From the NCBI RefSeq assembly GCF_003443655.1, contig NZ_CP031941.1, positions 1,049,501 through 1,113,500 of the forward strand: 64,000 bases of DNA. Reading direction: 5' to 3'. Source of the stretch: Nostoc sphaeroides. GTDB lineage: Bacteria; Cyanobacteriota; Cyanobacteriia; Cyanobacteriales; Nostocaceae. The notes below the pieces were generated by a model. It made no database searches and had not been told where the DNA came from. It saw only the letters and a program-made list of their open reading frames with translations. This document shows positions 52,715 to 62,421 of this stretch, piece by piece (the first letter of the stretch is position 1; every line of letters starts with the position of its first letter). A program made the translations under genes and the position numbers.

Positions 52715-54268
52715 TTAGACATCGCTAATTGCTTGTGAACTAGTCGCTACTTGCAGTGGCAAAGAAAGCACATAACGATATCCTGATTCTGGTGAACCTT
52801 GAATCAAAATTTGTCCGCTATGTAATTCTGCCAGTTGACAACTGAGCAACAGACCCAAGCTTTCACGAGAAATATTTCCATGTGATTTAGCTAAATTTAT
52901 ACCTGAACTAGCAGCAAAGAAATTTGAGTGATTCGCACTCAAGTTTTTTGAATTATCCACTGCTACTGATGAAATATCTCCTTGCTCCTGGCTTTGTGCA
53001 TGAGTATTGTAAGTTGCTACCTCACCTGTCAACTCCAACAGCGACAAAGAATTGAGACGGAAATAAGGATCAACTTCAGTGATACCGTCCCCTAGCCAAG
53101 GATGGGAAACCCAAATAGTAATGTTGAGCATATCCTCCTTGTAAGAAACATGAATGCGAACAATGCTACCTGTAGCCGAAAGTTGAATCACGCTGAAAAC
53201 CAGGTGATAGAGCATTTGCCGCACCTTGTCTTTATCTAAAGGCCAAATGCGATTGCGTCCCGGTTCTATAGAGAGGCGGATATCTTGTTCGCGGCGATTA
53301 GCCGCTTCTTCAAGAGTATTTATAGCTTGTTGACACAGCATTTCGATATCCACAGGAGCTATATTTAGGACAGTTGAATTTTGATCCATAGCTCCTAATT
53401 CGGTAATTTCGTTTACTAAGGAAAGTAAGTACCGACCACTGTGTTGGATAATTTCTAAATATTCTCTCTGCTTAGTCGTCAAAGGGCCATAAATCTCACG
53501 TCCTAAAACACTAGCCATACCGAGTACAGATGTTAAAGGCGTGCGTAACTCCTGAGTTAGCTGATCCAAAAGTTCCAGTTTCAGTTCCTTGGTAGAAATA
53601 GAGCCGCTTTCTGTAGTGGCTGAGGTGATTTTAATCTCAGTATTACGTTCGTCATTGAGTGAAAATATCGGAGCGATCGCGGGAGTGCTTGATTCGAGTC
53701 TCCGTTGCAGGAGTCGGTTACGTTCAAATTCACTCATGCTCCAACGAGCTATGATTTGTAAAAACTCAATGTCTCGGTTTGTAAAATTGCGCGGCACTAA
53801 ATCCATCACCGCCAATGCACCCAAACAATGTCCCTCAGCATCAATCAGTGGCGCTCCTAAGTAAGCACGAATACCATAATCCAGCACTAACTTGCTGCTA
53901 GCAAGTAGTGGGTCTGTAAGGTTATGCGTATCACTAATTACAAATACTTGAAGACTCTCTACTACTTGAGTGCAAAAGGATTCCCGGCGTGACAATTGGC
54001 GGCTTTGTGCCAAATGATTCATTAGCCCCAGCCTAGATAAGCCCACCGCCGACTTGAACCAGTGGCGTTCTTGATCTACAAACCCCAATATGGAAATTGG
54101 TGCTTCCAAAAAGTGGGCAGCAGTTTGTGTGGCTTCTTCAAAAACTGGAATCGTTTCTGGTTGCCGCAAACCTAAATCGGACAAAGCTTTGAGGCGTTGT
54201 TGTTCTCTTGATTCATGAGAGTCCCAACCATCCTTTAGGGCAAATAATTTATTTTCAGGCTCTACCAT
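52715..54268 (-). CDS. GAF-domain histidine-kinase-like protein lacking the phospho-acceptor His
   Basis: 517 residues from the ATG at 54268. A GAF domain (about 25-185) has FLEAPISILGFVDQERHWFK, FCTQVVES and LGAPLIDAEGHCLGALAVMD. Then comes a HisKA-like helix pair where the usual HELRTPL is QELRTPL (DQLTQELRTPLTSVLGMASV), so the phosphorylated His is Gln. The ATPase-like region is degraded: the N-box reads LYHLVFSVIQ without the Asn, and the G-box resembles ESLGLLLSCQLAELHSGQI. Probably a pseudokinase or signalling adaptor. It stands alone. Confidence 0.85.
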   Translation of the reverse strand: MVEPENKLFALKDGWDSHESREQQRLKALSDLGLRQPETIPVFEEATQTAAHFLEAPISILGFVDQERHWFKSAVGLSRLGLMNHLAQSRQLSRRESFCTQVVESLQVFVISDTHNLTDPLLASSKLVLDYGIRAYLGAPLIDAEGHCLGALAVMDLVPRNFTNRDIEFLQIIARWSMSEFERNRLLQRRLESSTPAIAPIFSLNDERNTEIKITSATTESGSISTKELKLELLDQLTQELRTPLTSVLGMASVLGREIYGPLTTKQREYLEIIQHSGRYLLSLVNEITELGAMDQNSTVLNIAPVDIEMLCQQAINTLEEAANRREQDIRLSIEPGRNRIWPLDKDKVRQMLYHLVFSVIQLSATGSIVRIHVSYKEDMLNITIWVSHPWLGDGITEVDPYFRLNSLSLLELTGEVATYNTHAQSQEQGDISSVAVDNSKNLSANHSNFFAASSGINLAKSHGNISRESLGLLLSCQLAELHSGQILIQGSPESGYRYVLSLPLQVATSSQAISDV

Positions 54269-54820
54269 TGCCACTACTACCTTAATAATTTCTCGATACT
54301 GTAATTGATATAATCCCTATTTCTAGGTTATCAATTGCTATTTTAAGCATTCCCTAATTTTGCCTCTGACAAACAAATTTGGGGCAAAAATTTTTTATCC
54401 CCATATTTAAGTCGGCCACGCGGTATCTACAAGTTACTAGTTAGTGATGCTGAATCTTCTTAATTTAGTGCTGGTGTAGCCTTTATTGCTGGGGATTTTA
54501 AAGCTAGACTGCGTTAGATTTGGATTCAGCCAGGGTAAGCTAATGCTAAGGATACAATACAAAGGGGCTGTCATTCTTTATGTACAGAAGGAAAAATTCT
54601 TGCTGGAATATTCAAAGTAAATTTACTTATAATAAGTACAACAATGTAATTTTTATAGCTGTTATTACTTATAACAGGTAGGATTAATGGCTAACAATCC
54701 TAGATAGTTTATATAAGTCTCGATCCAATAGATTAAACCTATTACAATTTCATGCTGAAAATTGTGCAGGCTTTTCTATTTTTTCCACCTGAGGAGATAT
54801 TTTTTTGAGGACGATTGGTA
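54269..54820. other. Non-coding spacer between divergent genes
   Basis: About 550 bp, AT-rich. ACTTATAATAAGT (54627-54639) and a GTTATTACTTATAAC block (54661-54675) are partial palindromes that could bind a regulator. No gene or long repeat seen. Confidence 0.5.
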
Positions 54821-56014
54821 ATGAATAAAATAACCATTAGAGTACCTTTTGTAGACCTGAAGTTACAACACGAACCAATTCAAAGGCAATTGCAAGAAGC
54901 AATCCAATCTGTATTGGAACAGGGAGATTTTATTTTAGGGCAAGCAGTTTCAGATTTTGAAGTAGCATTTGCGGCAGCGTCTGGGGCAGCTTATGGAGTT
55001 GGTGTTGCATCAGGAACAGATGCGATCGCTCTCGGATTGCAAGCGTGTAATATTGGGGCTGGTGATGAAGTGATTTTACCAGCAAACACTTTTATCGCAA
55101 CCTTGATTGGAGTTATCCGGGCTGGCGCGAAGCCGATTCTGGTAGATTGCGATCGCCAAACAGCTTTAATTGACTTAAAAGAAGCAGCAAAGACAATTAC
55201 GCCTCATACCAAAGCAATTATCCCTGTGCATCTCTATGGTCAAATGGTATCACCAAGTGAACTATTGAACTTTGCCGATACCTACAAACTACTAATTTTT
55301 GAAGATGCGGCACAAGCACACCTCGCCCAAAGAGATGGATATCACGCTGGTTCCGTAGGCATAGCAGCAGCTTTTAGTTTCTATCCCAGCAAAAATTTGG
55401 GAGCATTTGGCGATGGAGGAATGCTGCTAACACGAGATTCAGATGTAGCCCAGAAGATGATACGCTTGCGAAATTATGGTGCATCGCAAAAGTATTTTCA
55501 TACTGAAGCAGGTACAAATAGCCGCTTGGATACTTTACAAGCAGCAGTCTTACACCAAAAATTACCATATTTACCACAATGGAATAGCGATCGCTTGACT
55601 ATTGCCCAGCAGTATGATAAAGAATTAGCACCTTTGGCAACTGCTGGGATTATCCCTATGGAAAACCAAAGTGATATAGGGCATGTGTATCATCTTTATG
55701 TGATTAGAGTTGATGATTCTTGCCCCATAGAACGCCAGCAACTCCAGGAAAAACTCACAGCAGTAGGAATTCAAACTGGCATTCACTACCCAATTCCTTG
55801 TCATCTCCAACCGGCATTCACCAACTTAGGCTATCAGCCTGGAGATTTTCCGCAAGCAGAAAAACTGTCAAAAGAAATATTATCATTACCGATGTATCCT
55901 GGTTTGAGCAGTAGCCAAGTCAAAGAAGTTGTAGCTGCGATCGCTCATGCAGTCTCAACTTCTAAAACAGAAGCAAAAGAGGGAGTAGGGAGTAGGGAGT
56001 GGGGAGTAGGGTAA
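54821..56014 (+). CDS. DegT/DnrJ/EryC1-family sugar aminotransferase
   Basis: 397 residues from the ATG at 54821. PLP-dependent transfer of an amino group to a nucleotide-linked keto-sugar. VDLKLQHEPIQRQLQEAIQS, GVGVASGTDAIALGLQACNI, PANTFIATLIGVIRAGAKPI and the PLP lysine in SFYPSKNLGAFGDGG are typical. The C-terminus EGVGSREWGVG is encoded by GGGAGTA heptamers, so the gene end is repeat-derived. It precedes the exosortase and export genes, consistent with a role in polysaccharide synthesis. Confidence 0.9.
   Translation: MNKITIRVPFVDLKLQHEPIQRQLQEAIQSVLEQGDFILGQAVSDFEVAFAAASGAAYGVGVASGTDAIALGLQACNIGAGDEVILPANTFIATLIGVIRAGAKPILVDCDRQTALIDLKEAAKTITPHTKAIIPVHLYGQMVSPSELLNFADTYKLLIFEDAAQAHLAQRDGYHAGSVGIAAAFSFYPSKNLGAFGDGGMLLTRDSDVAQKMIRLRNYGASQKYFHTEAGTNSRLDTLQAAVLHQKLPYLPQWNSDRLTIAQQYDKELAPLATAGIIPMENQSDIGHVYHLYVIRVDDSCPIERQQLQEKLTAVGIQTGIHYPIPCHLQPAFTNLGYQPGDFPQAEKLSKEILSLPMYPGLSSSQVKEVVAAIAHAVSTSKTEAKEGVGSREWGVG
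55980..56013. repeat. Heptamers at the aminotransferase 3' end
   Basis: GGGAGTA/GGGAGTG units form the last codons and stop of the aminotransferase gene. Confidence 0.85.
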
Positions 56015-56410
56015 TAAGGGAATGAGGAATACTTCTAGGACTAGCCCTTTCAAGGTGGTGAGATTTAGAACGAGAATTGGTTGTTTCAACCTTCAAAAAG
56101 CCCTAAAGAGCTTATTCCATAATACTTTTGACTTTTGACTTTTGACTTTTGACTTCCGCCTTGCGGTACTAGTCCTAACTTCTACTTAATACAAAGCAAC
56201 TGAATTTATTCATGGGCTTCCCCATTCCCCATTCCCCATTCCCCATTCCCCATTCCCCACTCCCCACTCCCCACTCCCCATTCCCCATTCCCCACTCCCC
56301 ACTCCCCACTCCCCATTCCCCATTCCCCATTCCCCACTCCCCACTCCCCACTCCCCACTCCCCACTCCCCATTTCCTTGAACACTGAGAGTTTTTGAATT
56401 ATTGAAAATT
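56015..56410. repeat. Spacer dominated by CCCCATT/CCCCACT heptamers
   Basis: About 22 units (56218-56373) of CCCCATT and CCCCACT in alternating blocks of three to five. Upstream, TTTTGAC repeats lie near 56131-56153. The array is complementary in sense to the GGGAGTG units at 55980-56013. Frames through it on both strands are artefacts. Confidence 0.92.
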
Positions 56411-57304
56411 ATGGCACTCTCGCAACAGATTAAAAACAGAAACGCCTCAGAATTATTAAATTTAGCTATTTTAGGCGTTTTGCTGCTGCTTTATGCTCCT
56501 ATATTGCTACATTGGTTGGATGGTTGGCTGAACAAAAATATCAGTACAGAACACGAATATTTCAGCCACGGGATTATTGGTTTACCATTTGCGGCTTATC
56601 TGGGCTGGATGAACCGGAAAAAGTGGAAACGTTTACCAAATAGCATCCATCCTTTGGGCCCTGTTTTGTTGTTATTGGGGGCAGTCTTTTATCTTAGCGG
56701 TGTTACAGAGTGGGTTAACCTTTCCTTGCCCGTTATACTGGTAGGATTATGCTTGTGGTTTAAGGGAATAGCAGGTTTGCGATCGCAAGGATTCCCCCTA
56801 CTACTAGTATTTTTAGCAACCCCAACCGCAGTACCCTATCTCATTGCTCCTTATACCTTGCCTCTTCAAAGCTTTATCGCTGGCACAGCAGGCTTTATAC
56901 TGAATCAATTTGGTATGGACGTAACCGTAGATGAAATCAATCTCTACGTGGGAGGACGGATTGTAGAAGTTGCCCCCTATTGTGCAGGGCTGAAAATGTT
57001 GTTTACTACTCTCTACGTCGGCTTGATGCTGCTTTATTGGACAGACGCTTTGTCTTCACGCCGCACAGTTATAGGGTTTTTATCTCTTGCTGTGATCATT
57101 AGTATTTGTGCCAATATCATTCGTAATACTTTACTGACTTTCTTCCACGGCACAGGTCAAGAAGCAGCTTTTAAATGGCTACATGACGGTTGGGGTGGTG
57201 ATCTCTATTCAGCTTGTATGCTGGTGTCATTAGTGCCCTTACTGAATTGGATTAATAGCTATTTTTCAGTATCAGAAACTCAGCAAGAAGGGGAAAGTCA
57301 TTAG
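56411..57304 (+). CDS. Cyanoexosortase B
   Basis: 297 residues from the ATG at 56411. An eight-span membrane protease-transpeptidase of the exosortase group, which processes C-terminal sorting signals and is tied to exopolysaccharide loci. The catalytic Cys is in EVAPYCAGLKML, with the conserved Arg in NIIRNTLLTFFHGTG and the His in FKWLHDGWGGDL. It is followed by the exosortase-B-associated protein. No target protein with a clear PEP-CTERM-like tail is seen in this window. Confidence 0.88.
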   Translation: MALSQQIKNRNASELLNLAILGVLLLLYAPILLHWLDGWLNKNISTEHEYFSHGIIGLPFAAYLGWMNRKKWKRLPNSIHPLGPVLLLLGAVFYLSGVTEWVNLSLPVILVGLCLWFKGIAGLRSQGFPLLLVFLATPTAVPYLIAPYTLPLQSFIAGTAGFILNQFGMDVTVDEINLYVGGRIVEVAPYCAGLKMLFTTLYVGLMLLYWTDALSSRRTVIGFLSLAVIISICANIIRNTLLTFFHGTGQEAAFKWLHDGWGGDLYSACMLVSLVPLLNWINSYFSVSETQQEGESH

Positions 57305-57380
57305 TCATTAGTCATTGGTCATTAGTCATTCTTTCTCCCCCTGCTTCCCCTGACAATTCAGGTTATGTGGAAAAGTCCAC

Positions 57381-57477
57381 CAAAAACCTAACCCCCTAAC
57401 CCCCAACACGTCGCAGGAAGGGGGAAAATTCAAAGTCTCTCTCCTTTTAGGAGAGAGATTTAGAGAGAGGTTTTCCA
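57381..57477. repeat. Dispersed repeat, family R2 copy
   Basis: Begins AAAAACCTAACCCCCTAACC and ends GAGAGAGGTTTTCC with stem CTCTCCTTTTAGGAGAG. Located between the exosortase and its partner gene. Confidence 0.8.
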
Positions 57478-57542
57478 GATTACTGAACTCATGGTGTGAT
57501 TTTATGAAGTAAAATTTTGCCTAAGTATCATAAATTTTACTG

Positions 57543-58265
57543 ATGATTTCCTTCTCCAAGTTTTTTAAGGAAAACCAATTGAGTCAGGTGGCAGCACTTT
57601 TGTTATTGCTACTGTTGTTGGCAATCGCAGGGATTCCTGGATACCTGACAGGACACTGGCAATGGAAACAGCCGCCACCTGTTACCACCCTCAAGGAGTT
57701 AAAACAAATCCGCAAAGCTGGGTTAACCCTTCCTGGTTGGCAAACTATTGAACAAGCAGAACAGCAAATTGGCGAACATAAATGGTCTTTGCAGGTAGTT
57801 AAAAAAGAAGGTTCCGAATCCCAGGCAATCTTGCTATTGCTGCCGCAAAATGGGCCTATGGATCAACCAGAAGTAGAGTGGACAGACGTTAACGGCTGGG
57901 GAAGGTCACGCTGGGGAAAGTGGGATATAGCTCAATCTCGTTCTGCTGAATTTACTGTGAAACCGCCTGCAAAGTTAGCTTCAAATGTCGTAACTAAAGT
58001 AGAAGCTAGGTTCTTTCGCGCCGTCACACCACAGCAAACCTTCGCTGTCTTGCAATGGTACGCTATGCCAGACGGCGGAAATCCATCACCTTTCCACTGG
58101 TTCTTCGCGGATCAATTGGCCCAGTGGCGTAAACAACGCACTCCTTGGGTGGGTGTGAGCATTTTGATTCCAATGGAACCTTTGGGGCAGGTAGAAACAT
58201 CTTGGCCTTTAGCACAGTCTATTGGAGAAACAGTGCAAGCTAAATTGATGGCAGACTCTTTGTAG
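57543..58265 (+). CDS. Cyanoexosortase B system-associated protein
   Basis: 240 residues with an N-terminal membrane anchor (VAALLLLLLLLAIAGIPGYL). WQTIEQAEQQIGEHKWSLQV, VEWTDVNGWGRSRWGKWDIA and ARFFRAVTPQQTFAVLQWYA fit the cyanobacterial exosortase-B-associated family, an EpsI-like protein. It follows the exosortase gene, with a mobile repeat between them. Confidence 0.83.
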   Translation: MISFSKFFKENQLSQVAALLLLLLLLAIAGIPGYLTGHWQWKQPPPVTTLKELKQIRKAGLTLPGWQTIEQAEQQIGEHKWSLQVVKKEGSESQAILLLLPQNGPMDQPEVEWTDVNGWGRSRWGKWDIAQSRSAEFTVKPPAKLASNVVTKVEARFFRAVTPQQTFAVLQWYAMPDGGNPSPFHWFFADQLAQWRKQRTPWVGVSILIPMEPLGQVETSWPLAQSIGETVQAKLMADSL

Positions 58266-58500
58266 AGTCTGCTATAGATGCATTTGTGCAGAGATTCTTC
58301 AGTTGGATCTCTACAATCACCTTTAGGTTAAAAATATGAATTTATCAATTATAATTGGCAAAATTTTTCTATTTTTTGTTGGTAAAATACTTGCAGAGAA
58401 AAGATACATTTAGGACATTTTTACAGTAAAATTACCACTCGGCGCGACTAATTTTTCTCTCAGTTTTTCTGCACCGATGTTCATCGATACAAATTCTTAT

Positions 58501-59835
58501 ATGCGTGCATTTAGCGCCCTGTGTTTTGTCAGTCTTCAAGTAGGAGTTTTCTTAACAACACCTATCCAACTTGTTGTTGCCCAGCCTTTTCCATCCCAAG
58601 GACAATCTCCAAGACAGCCCCCCTCGCCTGTGCCAGGTACTGAGGTTATACCTCCAGGTGCAAATGACGAAATTTCCCCCCAACTCAGCCGCTATCTCTT
58701 GGGGCCAGGAGATGCAATTGGTGTTGTGCTTCAGCGTCCTCCTGGGCCGTACCGCTTAGGAATAGGAGATGGAATTAGCGTTTCGGTTCAGCGCTTTCCA
58801 GATTTGAGCTTTCAAGCTTTAATCAACCCAGAAGGTAACATTGTAGTGCCGCTACTGGGAAAAGTTTCTTTACAAGGTTTGACTTTGGAAGAAGCTCAAG
58901 AAAAAATCCGCTTGGGTTTAAATCGTTATGTGGTTGATCCAGTAATTGTTTTAGCCTTAGCAACGCAGCGTCAAGACTTAAGTTTTCAAGCTGTAATTAG
59001 TCCAGAAGGTAACATCGTAGTGCCACAAGTGGGAACGGTAGCATTACAAGGTTTAACTTTGGAAGAAGCTCAAGAAAAAATTCGCTTGGGTTTAAGTAGC
59101 ATTTTACCCGATCCAATTGTAGTAGTATCCTTGGCAGGGACGCGACCAGTTCAAGTTACTATTAGTGGGGAAATATTTAAACCAGGAATTTATCCAATTA
59201 ATTCAACAACACCCCGTGTTGCTGATGCCTTGCTAATATCCGGTGGTTCAACTTTGAATGCAGACCTGCGACAAGTGCAAGTACGCCGAAAGTTAATTGA
59301 TGGTTCTGTGATTTCACAAACTATTGATTTATATGCAGCACTGCAAAATGGCGGTTCAATCCCTAATTTACGCTTACAAGACGGAGATGCAATCCTCGTC
59401 CCCCGTCGCGAAGTTGGTAATAATGACGATTATGACCGCAATTTGGTAGCACGTTCATCCTTAGCTACACCACAGATTAAAATCCGCGTTTTAAACTACG
59501 CTGCGGGAGGTCTTTCCATTCAAGCACTACCTAACGGAAGTACATTTGTAGATGCTTTGGGAGGAGTAAATCTCGACACTGCTAATCTCCGAGATATCGC
59601 TCTGGTTCGCTTTGATCCTGAACGAGGTCAAGCTGTTACCCAGAAACTTGATGCTAAAAAAGCTCTAGGAGGGGATGCATCTCAAAATGTGGCGCTTCAA
59701 GATAATGATGTTCTTGTTGTTGGTCGGAACCTCATCGGTAGAATTACTAATTTCTTGACTACCATTACCCAACCCTTCTTCAATGTCCAGTCCTTTCTCC
59801 GATTTTTTGACAACTTCGGTGGCGGCTCAAATTAG
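58501..59835 (+). CDS. Wza-like polysaccharide export protein
   Basis: 444 residues from the ATG at 58501, where a signal peptide (FSALCFVSLQVGVFLTTPIQ) begins; an ATG at 58477 is in frame. Two adjacent poly_export-type repeats are nearly identical: IGDGISVSVQRFPDLSFQA with NPEGNIVVPLLGKVSLQGL, and SFQAVISPEGNIVVPQVGTV with LTLEEAQEKIRLGLSS. Then SLBB domains follow (VQVTISGEIFKPGIYPINST, IKIRVLNYAAGGLSIQALPN). It forms the outer-membrane export pore for extracellular polysaccharide. The duplicated motif looks like an internal duplication. Confidence 0.87.
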   Translation: MRAFSALCFVSLQVGVFLTTPIQLVVAQPFPSQGQSPRQPPSPVPGTEVIPPGANDEISPQLSRYLLGPGDAIGVVLQRPPGPYRLGIGDGISVSVQRFPDLSFQALINPEGNIVVPLLGKVSLQGLTLEEAQEKIRLGLNRYVVDPVIVLALATQRQDLSFQAVISPEGNIVVPQVGTVALQGLTLEEAQEKIRLGLSSILPDPIVVVSLAGTRPVQVTISGEIFKPGIYPINSTTPRVADALLISGGSTLNADLRQVQVRRKLIDGSVISQTIDLYAALQNGGSIPNLRLQDGDAILVPRREVGNNDDYDRNLVARSSLATPQIKIRVLNYAAGGLSIQALPNGSTFVDALGGVNLDTANLRDIALVRFDPERGQAVTQKLDAKKALGGDASQNVALQDNDVLVVGRNLIGRITNFLTTITQPFFNVQSFLRFFDNFGGGSN

Positions 59836-59953
59836 TAACTCTCACCTCTTCACCGATTGTTAGCGAATGTGAAAGAGGGGAAAATGAGAGTGACAAACAT
59901 AAAGCTGATAACTGATAACTGATAACTAATAACTAATTCTATCTGCCCCTGCC

Positions 59954-62128
59954 ATGACTCCACCAATTGTTAAACGCTATCTTATTGCTTTTGAAAAATA
60001 TAAGTGGATTGGACTAGCTAGTTTTGGTTTAGTTGTAGTGGGGTCAACGGTGGTGGCTATGCAGCCAGAGCCACCTATTAGCTACATAGCATCTGCCGCA
60101 CTTACCTATGCTGGCCCACCAGTTTCTTTCTCTACAACTGGTACTCAAATCCAACAGCAAGGAAAGGAACTAAATGAGGATGTTTTATTATCAAACCAAA
60201 TAATTGCGACAGTGGCAGAGAAAGTAAATATCAAACCTAAACAACTCGGTTCAAGTATTGTCCTTTCTTTACCTAAAAAAAATCCCAGGACTGGAGATTT
60301 AGAAACGAGTATCTTTGAACTGAAATATGTAGATAGTGACCCCAAACGAGCCATAGAGGTCTTGACGGCATTGATGCAATCAATGATTAAGTTGAGCAGT
60401 GACATCAATACTGGGCGATTACAAGCAATTATTGAAAAGATTAACGAGCGTTTACCACAAGCTAAACGGGAATTGCAAATTGCCGAAAAGAAGCTGGAAC
60501 AGTACGATCGCATAGAGCGAACGGCAATATTAGCGGCGGAGAATGGCAGCTTGTTAAGCGCTATTACTGCCAGCCAAAATCTCCAACGGCAAATTCAATT
60601 AACTATTTCTGGGGTTGATGGTCAAGTTAAGAGTTTACAAAATAAGTTAGGCTTAACAGTCGGACAGGCTTATATTTCTTCTGCTTTGAGTGCCGATCCA
60701 ATTATTGGGAACTTGCGATCGCAAATTTATCAAAGTGAGTCGCAAATCGCCGTACTCAGAAAAGATTTACGGCCGGAACACCCAACGATGGTTCAATTGC
60801 TGCGTCAGAAACAAGCTGCTGAGGAATTACTGCAACAACGGGCTGCGGAAGTATTAGGTGGTGATGGAACGGCGGCTCCGCTTCAGGGTAGCGTTACCGG
60901 GATTCGCGCCCAAAGTAGCTTAGATCCAGCCCGCCAGCAGTTGGCAAACCAAATGGTGTCTTTGCAAACCCAACGGGAGACGCTGCAACAACAACTAGCT
61001 CAAGAAATCCAACAAGAAGCGCAACTCCGGCGAGAATATTCTTTAATACCCAATAAGCAATTAGAGCGATCGCGTTTAGAGCAAGAGGTTGGACTTAAAA
61101 AAGCCATCTATGACCAAATGCAGGCGAAGCTAACCGATGCCAAAACCGCAGAGGCAGAAACTACCAGCAGCCTCAGCATTGCCAGACGCCCCACAGCAAC
61201 TGCGGACATCAAACCTTCTAAGAGTGTACCTATTACCCTTGCGGTGGGTGGTTTCTTAGGTGTGTTGATTGGTGGCGGGGTGATATTTTTGTTGGGAGCG
61301 CTGGAAGGTACTTTCAAAACCAGGGAGGATATCCGCGAGAGCCTCAAGCAACGGGAAGTGGCACTGTTGGGAGAATTGCCTTTAATGCCAGTTGATGATT
61401 TGCCGCAAGAAGCAGTGCCGGTGGTACTTTCTGCGGATTCTCCTTATTTAGAATTTTATGAGAAATTCCGTAGTAATCTGCGCCGAGTTGGTGGTAAAGC
61501 TTTAAAGGTGGTATTGATTACTAGCACCAGTAGTCTAGAGGGTAAAACCGCAAGTGCTTATAACTTGGGTATAGCTTCAGCCCGTGCTGGTAAAAGAACC
61601 TTGATTATCGAAACTGATTTGCGATCGCCTTCTCGTTGTGCATCCCTGAATGTAATTCCTGACCCCGACGCCACTATTGAACCCCTGCGTTATTACGCTA
61701 ACTTAAGTGAATGTATTCGTTTAGTTCCTCATGTAGAAAATTTATACATCATACCCAGCCCTGGCCCTGTGCGGCAATCAGCTGCTATTCTTGAATCTAG
61801 CGAAATGCGGCGGTTGATGGAGGATGTCCGCGAACGGTTTGATTTAGTGATTTTAGATACTAGTCCTCTGAGCATATCCAATGACCCTTTGTTAATCCAA
61901 CCCTACAGCGATGGTATAGTACTTGTGGCGCGACCACACTATACACAAGAGAACATGTTAGGTGAAGCGATCGATCAACTAGTTGAATCGGAACTGGGGT
62001 TATTGGGAGCAATTATCAATGGCGCTGATATCATTGTTTCTCTACCTGAACAAATCGTAGAATCATCAACATTTACATCTAAGGCAGAAGAATCAGAAGA
62101 ACTTTCAGCAGGTGCCAGCAAAAACTAA
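59954..62128 (+). CDS. Wzc-like chain-length regulator and tyrosine-kinase-domain protein
   Basis: 724 residues. An N-terminal Wzz domain starts after a TM helix (LASFGLVVVGSTVVAMQPEP), followed by long coiled coils (LQQQLAQEIQQEAQLRREYS) and a second TM helix (ITLAVGGFLGVLIGGGVIFL). The C-terminal ATPase has Walker A SLEGKTASAYNLG, a second Asp motif IIETDLRSP and Walker B LVILDTSPL. Unlike Wzc, the C-terminus (EESEELSAGASKN) has no tyrosine cluster, so autophosphorylation there is not expected. Works with the Wza-like protein in polysaccharide length control and export. Confidence 0.88.
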   Translation: MTPPIVKRYLIAFEKYKWIGLASFGLVVVGSTVVAMQPEPPISYIASAALTYAGPPVSFSTTGTQIQQQGKELNEDVLLSNQIIATVAEKVNIKPKQLGSSIVLSLPKKNPRTGDLETSIFELKYVDSDPKRAIEVLTALMQSMIKLSSDINTGRLQAIIEKINERLPQAKRELQIAEKKLEQYDRIERTAILAAENGSLLSAITASQNLQRQIQLTISGVDGQVKSLQNKLGLTVGQAYISSALSADPIIGNLRSQIYQSESQIAVLRKDLRPEHPTMVQLLRQKQAAEELLQQRAAEVLGGDGTAAPLQGSVTGIRAQSSLDPARQQLANQMVSLQTQRETLQQQLAQEIQQEAQLRREYSLIPNKQLERSRLEQEVGLKKAIYDQMQAKLTDAKTAEAETTSSLSIARRPTATADIKPSKSVPITLAVGGFLGVLIGGGVIFLLGALEGTFKTREDIRESLKQREVALLGELPLMPVDDLPQEAVPVVLSADSPYLEFYEKFRSNLRRVGGKALKVVLITSTSSLEGKTASAYNLGIASARAGKRTLIIETDLRSPSRCASLNVIPDPDATIEPLRYYANLSECIRLVPHVENLYIIPSPGPVRQSAAILESSEMRRLMEDVRERFDLVILDTSPLSISNDPLLIQPYSDGIVLVARPHYTQENMLGEAIDQLVESELGLLGAIINGADIIVSLPEQIVESSTFTSKAEESEELSAGASKN

Positions 62129-62421
62129 TAGGTTCCCAAATAGGGGAAATTTCAACGCAGAGGATCGCATTAGCGTTAGCGCAGCGTCTCGTATCTCGTA
62201 GAGAAGCGGTAGGACGTTAGGAGCGTCAGCCTCTTGTACAGAAGCGTCTCGCAGAGGATACGCAAAGGATTTATACAGCAGATTGCGCTCTAATCGAATA
62301 CACGTAGAGACGTAGCAGTGCTACGTCTTTACAAGGTTTTGGGTTTTATATATGTACTTCATTTACGTAAAATCTGCTGTAAGTAGCAATTGTTTCGTTA
62401 ATGATTTCGGAAATTTTGTAC
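62129..62421. other. Spacer with imperfect palindromes
   Basis: About 290 bp between convergent genes. Short inverted segments such as GCGTCTCGTATCTCGTAGAG, and GTAGAGACGTAGCA facing TGCTACGTCTTTAC (62305-62332). No gene. Confidence 0.6.

Noticed and set aside
56175..56397. Frames of PHSPFPIPHSPL or GEWGVGSGEW repeats
   Set aside because: Translations of the CCCCATT/CCCCACT array on either strand.
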